A model generated the notes under the pieces. It did not search any database. It saw nothing but the letters and a program-made list of their open reading frames with translations, and was not told the DNA's origin. DNA of 64,000 bases, from the NCBI GenBank assembly GCA_958510875.1, contig OY294068.1, forward strand, positions 83,610,116 through 83,674,115. Direction: 5' to 3'. Each line of letters opens with the position of its first letter. The first letter of the stretch is position 1. The translations under genes were made by a program, and so were the position numbers. The DNA comes from Endomychus coccineus (lineage: Eukaryota; Arthropoda; Insecta; Coleoptera; Endomychidae). Shown one piece after another: positions 12,437 to 22,190 of the stretch.

Positions 12437-13453
12437 TTGTCATCTGTAGGGCCATCAAAAAAGTTTGAGTTATATATAAGTTTTTTTTATGTATTGGATA
12501 ATGTTATAGAAAAATTACCTTTCAAGCTGCCTTTCATTTTCAAATATGTAGATGACATAATTACGTCAGTACCATGTGATTCAATTCATACTACTTTAGA
12601 TATTTTCAATTCCTACAATATAAATCTACAATTCACCATTGAAGTAGAACAAAATAATAGTGTACCTTTCCTAGATACGAAACTAATAAGAAGTGCAGAC
12701 AACAAAATAATATTAGACTGGTATCAAAAGACTACTGCATCAGACAGATTTTTGAATTATTTTTCAAATCATCCACCTAAACAAAGATACAATACTATAA
12801 TTGCTATAAAAGATAGAGTGACACACATTAGTGATCCAAGTTTCTTAAAGACAAACTTGAGCAAAATGTATCACATTTTTCTTAACAACGGCTACCCCAA
12901 ATCTATTTTAAAAAAACTTATATATAACTCAAACTTTTTTGATGGCCCTACAGATGACAAGGTGGAACAGAGAATAATCTATCAAAAAATACAATACATT
13001 GATGGTTTATCTCAAAGTGTTATAAGTCTTTTCAAAAATTTTAATAACATAAAAATTGCTAGATACAATCTTATAACAAATCGTCAATTATTTTCAAAAG
13101 TGAAGGATAAAAATCAACTCTTGTTTGAAAGTAATGTAATATACAAAATTTGTTGTCATGATTGCGTTGGTTGTTATGTGGGTCAAACTGGACAATGGTT
13201 AAAACAACGCTTAACTCAACACAAAAGTGATGGTCGTTTAGGAAAAAAAACATGTGCTGTGGTTGAACATTGCTTAAATACAGGTCATAATTTTGATTTT
13301 TCTACTGTTGAAATATTAGAAAAGGTTAACAATTATAAAAATAGGTTATTTCTTGAGATGTGTCACATAAACAAAACAACAAACGTTATAAATAAAAAGA
13401 CAGATACCAACAAACTGAGTGATATTTATTGTAATATTTTAAAACAAATGTAA
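12437..13453 (+). CDS. Penelope reverse transcriptase (5' truncated) plus GIY-YIG endonuclease
   Basis: 338-codon frame. Genuine RT sequence begins about codon 15, where the inverted arm ends; the first residues are read through the junction. The RT active-site motif is YVDD at residues 37-40, followed by PFLDTKLIR typical of Penelope thumb-proximal sequence. The C-terminal GIY-YIG domain has CYVGQTGQ and the catalytic-type Arg and Glu. RT motifs upstream of YVDD (fingers and part of the palm) are absent, so the protein cannot be an active polymerase. Full-length Penelope proteins are about 700-850 residues. Confidence 0.8.
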   Translation: MSSVGPSKKFELYISFFYVLDNVIEKLPFKLPFIFKYVDDIITSVPCDSIHTTLDIFNSYNINLQFTIEVEQNNSVPFLDTKLIRSADNKIILDWYQKTTASDRFLNYFSNHPPKQRYNTIIAIKDRVTHISDPSFLKTNLSKMYHIFLNNGYPKSILKKLIYNSNFFDGPTDDKVEQRIIYQKIQYIDGLSQSVISLFKNFNNIKIARYNLITNRQLFSKVKDKNQLLFESNVIYKICCHDCVGCYVGQTGQWLKQRLTQHKSDGRLGKKTCAVVEHCLNTGHNFDFSTVEILEKVNNYKNRLFLEMCHINKTTNVINKKTDTNKLSDIYCNILKQM

Positions 13454-13831
13454 TGTTTTTGTAAATGTATGTTTTTGAAACCTCTGTATAGTTCAATTCA
13501 AATTTCTCCCAACTGTGGCAATTAGTTTGTTTCGATTATGTTGATATCAACAAAAAAGTGAATGAATAAATAAAAAAAACTCCATAACAAACGACACACA
13601 GATGTGTTATCACTGTTAATTTCATTTGCTCTGCATTTTCTGTTGAATCATCGACTGATTCGTGCCTAACTGATTGTTTCCACAGTTTTGACGACTATAA
13701 TAATGCAACATCAACATAAATGTTGAACCATCACATGGACCTCTAATATTTTGTAAGTAATTGTAATTTGTTTTTAGTTAATGACTTACTTAAGTTTTAA
13801 ATTGTTTTTCTTATGTTTATTGTAGTGTCTC

Positions 13832-13859
13832 CTGAAGAAGTCATGAATATATGACGAAA
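13832..13859 (+). ncRNA. Hammerhead-like ribozyme core (right arm)
   Basis: CTGAAGA (fits CUGANGA), then GTCAT...ATGAC able to form stem II, then GAAA. Located at the 3' end of the Penelope element, where such ribozymes have been reported. The third stem and NUH cleavage triplet are not certain. Confidence 0.5.
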
Positions 13860-13990
13860 TATTGAGAATTTTAAAATAATTGAGTATTAATTCAGCATCC
13901 TCTGACCGCATACCTGATAATAATATCGAATAATTTATATACAGCACGGTTGAAAAGAACTTTATATCTTCTATATATATATATATATAT

Positions 13991-14572
13991 ATAACTTAGA
14001 TAATTTAACATAGGATTATAAAGATGAATAAACGTAAAAGATCGAACCATAGGCGGGATTCGAACCCACATTTCTGGATTTCTAGTCCAGGGTGTTTACC
14101 AATTACACCACTTCGGTCCTATTAGATTTTTATATTTTTGTAAATATAAACCTCTGAAAGGATAGTAGATCATTGATGAACACAATGCGATTCGATGCCC
14201 TACCATAGATCAACTATTCACGCATATTCATCTAAAGTTCAGTCGTTTTTTGAAGTAAGAACTGTCAAGTAACTGCCAACCATAGCAGTACTAACCTACA
14301 ATCCTTACTTCAAAAAACGACTGAACTTTAGATGAATATGCGTGAATAGTTGATCTATGGTAGGGCATCGAATCGCATTGTGTTCATCAATGATCTACTA
14401 TCCTTTCAGAGGTTTATATTTACAAAAATATAAAAATCTAATAGGACCGAAGTGGTGTAATTGGTAAACACCCTGGACTAGAAATCCAGAAATGTGGGTT
14501 CGAATCCCGCCTATGGTTCGATCTTTTACGTTTATTCATCTTTATAATCCTATGTTAAATTATCTAAGTTAT
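13991..14572. repeat. Large palindrome with two inverted tRNA-like SINE heads
   Basis: Arms 13991-14259 and 14304-14572 (269 bp each) mirror one another without gaps: paired positions sum to 28563 throughout. The 44-bp spacer is 14260-14303. Each arm holds a tRNA-like sequence and ~140 bp of unrelated flank, so the inversion includes more than the SINE. Confidence 0.85.
14043..14119 (-). repeat. tRNA-like SINE head, copy 1
   Basis: Minus strand: D-arm with GTGT/ACAC, anticodon stem CTGGA/TCCAG with loop CTAGAAA (anticodon AGA, a serine codon), and T-arm GTGGG-TTCGAAT-CCCGC. The acceptor stem pairs in six of seven positions. A true tRNA-Ser needs a long variable arm, which is missing (about five bases). 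The unit repeats in the window and is followed by a common body, so it is read as the Pol III head of a SINE, not a functional tRNA gene. Confidence 0.65.
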
Positions 14573-14660
14573 CTTCATAATTCAGAAAATTTAATTCTAT
14601 ATCTCTTAAGTTACATACACGATAGTGGCCAATTAGGCAAAGAAACTTTAAACTTGTTTA
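14444..14660 (+). mobile_element. tRNA-derived SINE, copy 2
   Basis: tRNA-like head 14444-14520 (same structure as copy 1, with internal A and B boxes as in any tRNA), then the body through 14660 (TTTATTCATCTTTATAATCC ... GGCAAAGAAACTTTAAAC). The body is the same one seen at 11287-11391 and 14775-14870. The end near 14660 is followed by unique sequence and then (TA)n at 14728. Confidence 0.65.
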
Positions 14661-14725
14661 TAATTAACCAGAACAATTCTCAGTCAGTTCTATTGAAATA
14701 TATAAGAACCAGGGATGCTGTCATT

Positions 14726-14727
<2 letters not shown>

Positions 14728-14775
<48 letters not shown>
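14728..14775. repeat. (TA)n microsatellite
   Basis: About 48 bp of alternating TA between two oppositely oriented SINE copies; it forms the tail of the minus-strand copy. Confidence 0.9.
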
Positions 14776-14778
<3 letters not shown>

Positions 14779-14990
14779 TTTAAAGTTTCTTTGCCTAATT
14801 GGCCACTATCGTGTATGTAACTTAAGAGATATAGAATTAAATTTTCTGAATTATGAAGATAACTTAGATAATTTAACATAGGATTATAAAGATGAATAAA
14901 CGTAAAAGATTGAACCATAGGCGGGATTCGAACCCACATTTCTGGATTTCCAGTCCAGGGTGTTTACCAATTACACCACTTCGGTCCTGT
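14775..14990 (-). mobile_element. tRNA-derived SINE, copy 3 (inverted)
   Basis: Minus-strand copy with (TA)n tail at its left, body 14775-14905 and tRNA-like head at about 14911-14987. The anticodon loop reads CTGGAAA (GGA) instead of CTAGAAA (AGA), one of few differences from copies 1 and 2, so this copy is a separate insertion and not part of the palindrome. Confidence 0.65.
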
Positions 14991-15006
14991 TAGATTTTCA
15001 TATTTT

Positions 15007-15007
<1 letters not shown>

Positions 15008-15091
<84 letters not shown>
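15008..15091. repeat. (TA)n microsatellite
   Basis: About 70 bp of TA repeats followed by a GTATATATAT variant, separating the SINE from Penelope element B. Confidence 0.9.
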
Positions 15092-15340
15092 CGATGGTTT
15101 CGGCGTTTACGTAATGTAAATTCATAATATTTCGGAAGAATAAAACTCAAATTTTACACAAAACTTCTAACATTCAATCTAAAAATGCTGACAAATTGTT
15201 TCACCACACTGTGGCATTTTCAAACCACAACTAAAGCTGAATCTAAAAGTATGTCCTTAAATATCAGGGATCAGAATGTGGTACAAATTGAGGGATGGGG
15301 GTGGATAATGGTCTCATGGGAGTATTGTCTTTGTGAATTT

Positions 15341-15625
15341 TTAATAAACCATATAGAGAAGGTGGTTGAGGATTATGTTTATTAAACGAGGCTTCTCATA
15401 TTCAGTGAAAATATATTTGATGTTTTTGGGAGAATTTTTAATATTTGCCTGGAATTTCGTTGTAGGGTCTGATTTTAATTCTATAAATTCCGTTGGATCT
15501 AAAAATTGATCAATTTTTTTCAAAATATGTAGGTTTATCTATTGCAATTATTGTATTACCTTTGTCGGCTTTAGTGAACACGATATTATTTTAAACTGTC
15601 CTTTCATTAAGTATGTTAGCAATTT
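15341..15625 (-). pseudogene. Penelope B N-terminal remnant (pre-RT motif)
   Basis: Minus strand reads VFTKADKGNTIIAIDKPTY near 15610-15540, then after a frame break LKSDPTTKFQ near 15470. KADKGNT followed by a KSDPT-type motif is the standard lead-in to Penelope reverse transcriptases (compare 56308-56400). Frameshifts separate the pieces. Confidence 0.65.
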
Positions 15626-15889
15626 TAATTTACGAATTTGCTAGAAGTTAATTTAGTAGAATTTATCAGTATATCGCTTGCATTATATTTAACTTTTGCT
15701 CCTGACTTATGGAGTGCAACGTCTGTTTCAGCAGTAAGGTTTTCAAAGTGTTTATTATTAGGTTTAAATGAGATATTATATTTGAAGCCTTTGTTAAGTT
15801 AATTGATTTCTGACACACTGAAAGTTACTTCTGATAAGTTTACAAATCTACTGTGATAATTAAACTTTTGCTGATCTGCTAGAGAAGTG

Positions 15890-16210
15890 TTAGGTTGTGA
15901 GTTGTGAATGTAGTACTCTTACATAGTGGTGAAGAACATTTCTTTTCCGGTAGAAGTCCTTGAGTTGTTCGTTTAACCAAATCGATTCAGCTTTCTCGAG
16001 TGCTATTCTTGCAGGGCGGCTATTCTTTCTTGATTCGAGATATATATAGTTGGGAGTGAGATTTCTCTTCTTGCACATACTGTTGAGCCAAATATTCTGT
16101 GAAATAATCTTCAGATGTAGCTGTAGCTTATAATACCATTTTGCCTGGGTACCTGTGTCGGATTTGATAAATATATCTATGGTTTCGGCGTTTACGTAGT
16201 GTAAATTCAT
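15890..16210 (-). CDS. Penelope B N-terminal domain fragment
   Basis: 106-codon frame, rich in basic and aromatic residues (SRKNSRPARIALEKAE, LKDFYRKRN), placed upstream of the KADKGNT region on the same strand. It corresponds to the poorly conserved N-terminal region of Penelope proteins. The assignment rests on position and orientation more than on a diagnostic motif. Confidence 0.45.
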   Translation of the reverse strand: MNLHYVNAETIDIFIKSDTGTQAKWYYKLQLHLKIISQNIWLNSMCKKRNLTPNYIYLESRKNSRPARIALEKAESIWLNEQLKDFYRKRNVLHHYVRVLHSQLTT

Positions 16211-16463
16211 AATACTTCGGAGGTTGGAGAATAAAACTCAAATTTTACACAAAACTATTAACATTTAATCTAAAAATTCTGACAAATTGTTTCACCACAC
16301 TGTGGCATTTTCAAAGCAAGGAGTTATCAACTAAAGCTAAATCTAGAAATATGTCCTTGAATATCAGGGATCAGAATGTGGTACAAAGTGAGGGATGGGA
16401 GGTGGATAATGGTGGGAGTGTGTTTACAAAATTGTTAACAAGCAGTGAACTATATGTATCGAT

Positions 16464-16880
16464 TTGCTTATTCAATCGAAACGAAATTTAACGAAATCTA
16501 AAAAAGATAAATTAAAGAATTCTGGAGTTTACAGACTGAGATGTGATGATTGTAGTGCTCTGTACATAGGACAAACTAGACGCAGTTTCAGCGTAAGGTT
16601 CAAAAAAGAGGACTCTAATTACGCAAATCACCTGTTAGAACATAACCACAATTTCACCCTTCATCCCGATAATCTACATATTCAGGAAAAAGGACATAAA
16701 CTTAATATACTAGAATCCATAGGGATATTGGAACACTCAAAAAACAATAATAATATAATATTAAATGATCAAATCGATACATATCATTCACCGCTTGTTA
16801 ACAATTTTGTAAACACACTCCCACCATTATCCACCCACATCCCTCAATTTGTACCCTTATATTCAAGGACATACTTTTAG
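16464..16880 (+). CDS. GIY-YIG endonuclease domain (Penelope B)
   Basis: 138 codons: a CDDC-type knuckle (YRLRCDDCSA), then LYIGQTRRSFSVRF, the GIY-YIG core with its Arg, and NILESIGI with a candidate catalytic Glu. No reverse transcriptase precedes it; the frame opens soon after the internal terminal repeat. The domain would nick target DNA in an intact element. Confidence 0.7.
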   Translation: MLIQSKRNLTKSKKDKLKNSGVYRLRCDDCSALYIGQTRRSFSVRFKKEDSNYANHLLEHNHNFTLHPDNLHIQEKGHKLNILESIGILEHSKNNNNIILNDQIDTYHSPLVNNFVNTLPPLSTHIPQFVPLYSRTYF

Positions 16881-16908
16881 ATTTAGCTTTAGTTAGTAAC
16901 TCCTTGCT

Positions 16909-16942
16909 TTGAAGATGCCACAGTGTGGTGAAACAATTTGTC
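16909..16942 (+). ncRNA. Degenerate hammerhead-like core
   Basis: TTGAAGA (one change from CUGANGA), CCAC...GTGG hairpin, GAAA, then AC...GT and GTC. Same layout as the other Penelope termini here, but the first invariant C is T, so cleavage is doubtful. The inverted copies at 15190-15215 and 16290-16315 are more altered. Confidence 0.35.
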
Positions 16943-17349
16943 AGCATTTTTAGATTAAATGTTAAAAGTTTTGTGTGAAATTTGAGTTTTATTCTCCAAC
17001 TTCCGAAGTAAATTTCTATTACACTAGTTATTGTTCACGGCAGCGCCGCGATGTCATTCTCCAAGTTTCAATACTCAATATAAATATTTCTATTTTTGGA
17101 AATTAAATTATTATTGTGAACTAATAAATAGTATATCTACTGACATTTTTACTAGATAATAATATGGACTTTATCAAACCATTGGCGGTCCAGGGCCCTT
17201 GAGGTCTATTTCTGAAGTTTATTTTTCATTTTTCTTTACGATAAAGTCAATTCAATGTACCTATGTTACTATAATATTATATTATCATAATTATCACATA
17301 TTACTATTATACTATTATTATACAATCTTTCAGATCTTCACCACAAATT

Positions 17350-17850
17350 ATGAATATGTAAATGACTGACCAAAAGCAAAGAATTCTATCTTCAAGGTAT
17401 AGAAACAAGGAACGAAACAAAAAATTGGAAGGGCTTCGAAGGGAGGTTGGCCATAATCAAAAAGTTTTAACAATCTTAAGAAGAAAAATATGGTTAGTAC
17501 TGAGTCATGTTCAATTCTAGGAGAAACTTCCGCTGAAACTATTTTAGCCATCATGAGAAAGAAGTTCGGTCTGATTGCAATATGAAGTATAACAACCACC
17601 TAAACAATCACATGAAAAGTCTAAATTATCTTTTATATATCTGCTATAATCTAAATAAAGTCTTGAACTGTAATCATTTGAAATTTCTATTCCACTCCCT
17701 TTTCCACAGTGATAAAAGTAACGATAAACTTGTCATGGGTGGTGCTTATCATGTCAAACACGGAAGAGTACTGAGAGTACAAAACAAGATGATAAGGCAA
17801 TGCAATAATGTAAATATTCTAAGAGTGAACTCAATCTATATTGTCTAATC
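17350..17850 (+). pseudogene. Decayed coding-like segment, unrecognised
   Basis: Plus-strand frames in succession give RNKERNKKLEGLRREV (coiled-coil-like), a break, then TSAETILAIMRKKFG and later KLVMGGAYHVKHGRVLRVQ. The composition is protein-like but three frames are needed and no family is recognised. It could be an old transposase fragment; the call is weak. Confidence 0.25.
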
Positions 17851-17859
17851 CATATTAAT

Positions 17860-18600
17860 CCATCAATTAACAACTAGCAATGATATATACTCTTAACTCT
17901 AAGTAGACTAGGAATAATGAGCTGTGATCAATCGATCACTGAACAAAATAGGTTTCGAATACTACTTTGGGTCAAATGTATGATTGTAGATACCAAACTA
18001 TATCGAAAATGATTTAGAAACCTCCATTGACAGACGTTAAGATATATTCTATGTTACATTGAGAGTTTATTCAAATAGTCTTCATGATGTAATTTACTAC
18101 CTTTTACTAATTCATATTCCATACTGACACCTGCTGCCAGGTTGATTTTCAAATTATTCACAATATAATGTAACCTTGTTTTACACAACCCACCTGCTAA
18201 CACATGAATTATCAAAATTGACCACAGAGTAAACGCGACTGTGACTTCACATTGATGATGTCACTTAAATCTTACAATAGGAATTTAGGACACTTATGCA
18301 AGTTAAATATATACGAGTGATACATATTTATAACAGAAAACTAGGTTGTCAATATGATTGAATCAAAAACTATAATTAGTAGATACACATAGCTACCTTC
18401 CGCGCGGAAGTTGCGCCAACCCAGCCATAGAGCTGGGCACTAAACGTAGGTCATAGAGTTCGAAGGTACAGAACTATGGAATATATAATGAGGGGGCGGG
18501 GGGACTTTATAGGATATGTCTGAACCACGGTCGTATACATCGGCCCGGAAACTCTATGGTTGAGTTGAGTCGCTTTCGGGTCCCCACGGTCGTAGTAAAA
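17860..18600. other. Non-coding, short repeat similarity
   Basis: No gene seen. 17910-18010 (GATCAATCGATCACTGAACAAAATAGGTTTCG) resembles the units at 9150-9200 and 9800-9870. 18400-18600 is unusually GC-rich for the window (CCTTCCGCGCGGAAGTTGCGCC, GAGGGGGCGGGGGG). Confidence 0.4.
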
Positions 18601-18646
18601 CCATAGATAACTCTACTACGTAGTACGGTAGTAGAGTTATCTATGG
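18601..18646. repeat. Perfect 19-bp hairpin
   Basis: CCATAGATAACTCTACTAC at 18601-18619 and its exact complement at 18628-18646, with the 8-nt spacer GTAGTACG. No T-run or gene next to it. It may be the core of a small foldback element. Confidence 0.8.
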
Positions 18647-18649
18647 GTA

Positions 18650-20450
18650 AAACGATTTCTTCCCGGAATCACAAGCAGTGTTACTAATGCCCATTTGCAC
18701 CGTTGAAATGGAAAGTAATAAGGTAATATGATACACAATTATCGTAGTGAATTCTACTGAAAACTGTTATTTTCGTAGAGAACTATTGTAAAGAAGACCC
18801 GTATCCCTAATTTTTCTGAAACTGAGAAGCAACCATAGACCTATTATCCTAAGGAGACGAAACATCTCATTCATAAAACTCCATCCGACCTGTCGCAATG
18901 ATAGATGAAGTATGACAAAGAAAACCAACGGACCTCTTTCTCAAATTCCTCCTCATTGGCAACGCTGTAACAATGATGTTCCCGTGGCCCTGAAGTCAAC
19001 CAGGGGCGTGCAGTTCTGAAGGTATACAAATATTACTCAAAAAATATCATACTTTAATTCATTACACTATAAATGAGAAATGATCACCCTTATTCACTAA
19101 AAATGGTTATGGGATAAGGGTGGTTATTTCCCATTATAGTGCATCCACAGTGTGAACTGTTTTATAGTTTATTATTTAAATCATGAATTGAGAAACGAAA
19201 TGTGAAAAAATTTTCACGTTTAAAGAACGTACGTTATTTTATGTTCCTTCATACAGGTTTTATAATTTGAATACTGCAACAACAATTTTTATGGGGGGAT
19301 AATTAGACATTTTGAAATACTTTTATTTAGGATTATAATAATAATAATAGTGTAATAAATACATGTATTCACTGTTTACAAAATAAATAAATGAAGTTAA
19401 CTTGTAATGACAATGTATTTGAAATGTGAAAAGTGAAGTAGATGAGAGTAGATACTATACTATACACACACATAATTTGATTATAATTTATTGGATTAAA
19501 AAAAATGCAAAACATTGATCAACTAAAATAATTTTTATTTTTAAATCTTATATTTAAATATGCACTTTCATGGGCAAACACCAATATGTGTACTGAGGTG
19601 ACTATAAAATATTCATATTTTAAATACTATAAACAAAAGCAATATTATTAAATACAAGATAGTATAGTTAGACGATACTGGTAATTAGAGAGATATAGAT
19701 ATAAGCTAAGAATATCAGACTCATTTGCTGGTAATTTTTGAACAAATTGATTTGAACAGTTTCATTAAACGAGTAGAGCTATCCGCGTCAAACCAGGAAT
19801 ATTTCATTTTAACAGTGACCAACACATTATAGAGATATATCCAATTGAAAATTGAATTAACAGTTCATATATTTGTAGTGAAAATGAATTTTGATAAAAT
19901 TAAACAGAAACAGTTTTGCTATCCTTAACAATATATTAGAATTAGGAAAGGGGAATCTGAAAAGGGAGAGCCAAATCTTGTAAGAACCTTCCACCATTGT
20001 TATGGATAATGTTAGTTATCATAGTACTGTAATGAATGAAATGCCAACCATAGGGTTGCCAGATGTTCAACTTTGTAAATGATAATCAGAAAAATTATGT
20101 ATTAGATTTATGAAAAATACATGGAATATGAATTTTAGAACATCTATAAAATAATAGGAGCTAATAATTGCTTAATATTTAGTACTTGATAAGGATTGTA
20201 GTCCTTATTACAGTTAAGAGATTTGATTATTTCAACAGAAAACATATTTCGTACAAATGTTCATTTCCCATTATTGAATAGATGAGTTCTACATTGTGCA
20301 GTCGATGAAATTAGGTAATAATTATATAGGAAATAACTATTATGCGGTTTATAATCTTATTTTCAGAATTCTAAGTTTTCTTAAATATGTCTATCCAAAT
20401 TTCCATGGCATTGACATAAAATTATTCAATATTGTTGGCATATAAAAAAA
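18650..20450. other. Non-coding, with a small foldback at 19066-19142
   Basis: No coding region recognised. CACTATAAATGAGAAATGATCACCCTTATTCACTAAAAATGG at 19066 faces an imperfect inverted copy ending ATTATAGTG at 19142. The left arm matches the ends of the Penelope scraps at 28610 and 29683, so this may be a solo terminal foldback of that family. Confidence 0.5.
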
Positions 20451-21169
20451 ATCTAATTTAAAGTACATAATTCATCAAATAAATGATCCATATGTTTTTT
20501 TCGTAAGTTGAGGTGGCAAAAATCTCCCTCCACACAAATTTCTTCATATTCAAAATCGTTTAAAAAAGAAATACTGTAGAACCAATTACTGTTGGTCTCA
20601 AAATTGAACCATTTTTTAATATACTTTATTCCAATTTTAAAAACTAAGAGAAAATAATATAATGTTGAGAATCTAAATTCTTCAATTTTTGTGAAATAAT
20701 GAAGGCAAACAAATCTTTTGCTCAATCTTTCTTTCCAAATTTTCAGCAAATTTGTTTTCATTTTGCAGTTTTTCATCAAGGCTTATTAAGAAATGTTCAA
20801 AAAGCTAGTGGAAAATAACAAATAGGTTTCAGGTATTTCATTTCCATTATCTTTAATTTTTAATCAATTTCTTATTTGTATAGAGCAATCATGTAGACTT
20901 CCAAAATACGATAACAAAGATTTCCACATTTTGATAATTCCCTCAATGCATGGATCCAAGCTCAACCACTTCGTCACCACAGGGTATAACAACTCTTTGG
21001 CTTTGGACTTTCAAAAATCTTAAGACTAGTGATATTTATGTTATTATTATGACATGGCTCAACAAATTTAAAAAATGCAAAATATCTAAAATATATGAGA
21101 ATTTCTCATATATTTGCATTGAGGTATTAACATTTTGTTCAAATGTATGAATCTCATACCTAATATATG

Positions 21170-21487
21170 AAATGTAGCAACCCTAGCAACCATCTCCCAA
21201 AAAATGTGATTTTCAAAAATGGTAGGAATAATATACATTATGATGACACATTCTTGAAACCAAAGTTCAACTTGGTAAAAACGAATAATTCAGTATACAT
21301 AGTTCAAAGATATGGGCAAGAGTACTTAATATATCCCCTTATTAAATTTTCAACCTCTTTGAACACATCTGGGGTATATGAAGGCTACTACAGGGATCAA
21401 GTTGGTACATATGGTAATTCGAAAAGCAAGGCCGGATTTAAGGGCAAAGACATACTGATAAATAGAGTAATTTTGGGTTATTGTTGA
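21170..21487 (+). CDS. Hypothetical short reading frame
   Basis: 106 codons with protein-like composition (YIVQRYGQEYLIYPLIKFS, GYYRDQVGTYGNSKSKAGFKGKD), no family recognised, no splice partners identified. It may be an exon or a remnant. The minus-strand 108-codon frame at 20453-20779 is similar in uncertainty and is not called. Confidence 0.25.
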   Translation, partial: KCSNPSNHLPKNVIFKNGRNNIHYDDTFLKPKFNLVKTNNSVYIVQRYGQEYLIYPLIKFSTSLNTSGVYEGYYRDQVGTYGNSKSKAGFKGKDILINRVILGYC

Positions 21488-21489
21488 TG

Positions 21490-22190
21490 TGCAATATTTT
21501 AAGGAACTGTATGTTTAAAGCAGTGGAGTGAAATTTATTTTTTCAATACTGGTCATGCAATACTGATATCAATTTAAAGCCAAGAAGATTAATGCTTAAA
21601 TCTATATTTAGAACTTTTAGTTATCAGTAGTTGTACTATTTATATCAATTAGTGAACCTCTTGTGAAAATTATGCAAGATGTAATCAAAATGAATTTCCT
21701 CAAAAAAGTATTCTTTTAACTTCCACTACGTTTTCATTTAGTTCAACTAACGAGTGAATTTAGTACATAAGTAATGCGTTTTTATTTGATGCCACAAATC
21801 AAATTGAATATTTGTTGAAATATTAGATTCATTCTACTACTAAAAATCGTGCGTTGATTTGTATATTTTGATAATCATCTATTTTCAGTGTTGGTTTCCA
21901 TAAATAATATATATTATTTATGAATTAATAATATCAACTTGAAAATGAAAGTCAAATTTCTGTATCACTATCTACATCTTTCAGGTTTACGATCAGGTTT
22001 ATTTTAATAATCGATAAAGTAAATTCTTGAAATAACAGCGATAAAAGTGAAACTTTTTTGGGTACGCTCCAAATTAATTATTATTAAGGGAACAAAAAAA
22101 AATTAACAGAAGCTTTCGACATTCAATGATACACGGCAAAAGTACAAGATAAAAATTGTACTATAAAAAGAAGAAGTGTAAAAAGATGTT
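21490..22190. other. Non-coding
   Basis: No gene, RNA or long repeat seen; probably the 3' flank of the minus-strand P-element-like transposase. Confidence 0.5.

Larger units (their letters stand above)
11462..13936 (+). mobile_element. Penelope-like element A with inverted ~1-kb ends
   Basis: Two arms, about 11465-12480 and 12917-13932, are mirror images without a net indel: paired positions sum to 25397 at both inner and outer ends. The ~430-bp spacer is unique and holds the reverse transcriptase core. Penelope elements often carry such terminal 'pseudo-LTRs' in direct or inverted order. The arms look nearly identical, which suggests a recent event. Each arm carries a hammerhead-like motif (11538-11565 minus, 13832-13859 plus). 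Confidence 0.85.
15092..17010. mobile_element. Penelope-like element B with repeated termini
   Basis: The terminal segment (AATAAAACTCAAATTTTACACAAAACT ... CACCACACTGTGGCATTTTCAAA ... GGGATGGG.GTGGATAATGG) occurs three times: 15115-15330 and 16225-16440 in one orientation, 16800-17000 inverted. Between the first two copies the minus strand encodes an N-terminal Penelope region (15341-16210). Between the last two the plus strand encodes the GIY-YIG domain. The reverse transcriptase middle is missing, so this is a rearranged, defective copy. Confidence 0.7.

Noticed and set aside
14043..14987. Three functional serine tRNA genes
   Set aside because: Anticodons AGA/GGA would be serine, but the long variable arm is missing, the acceptor stem is imperfect, and each unit is attached to a repeated SINE body.
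20950..21150. 66-codon frame starting MDPSSTTSS
   Set aside because: No domain, low-complexity start, and no splice or neighbour support.
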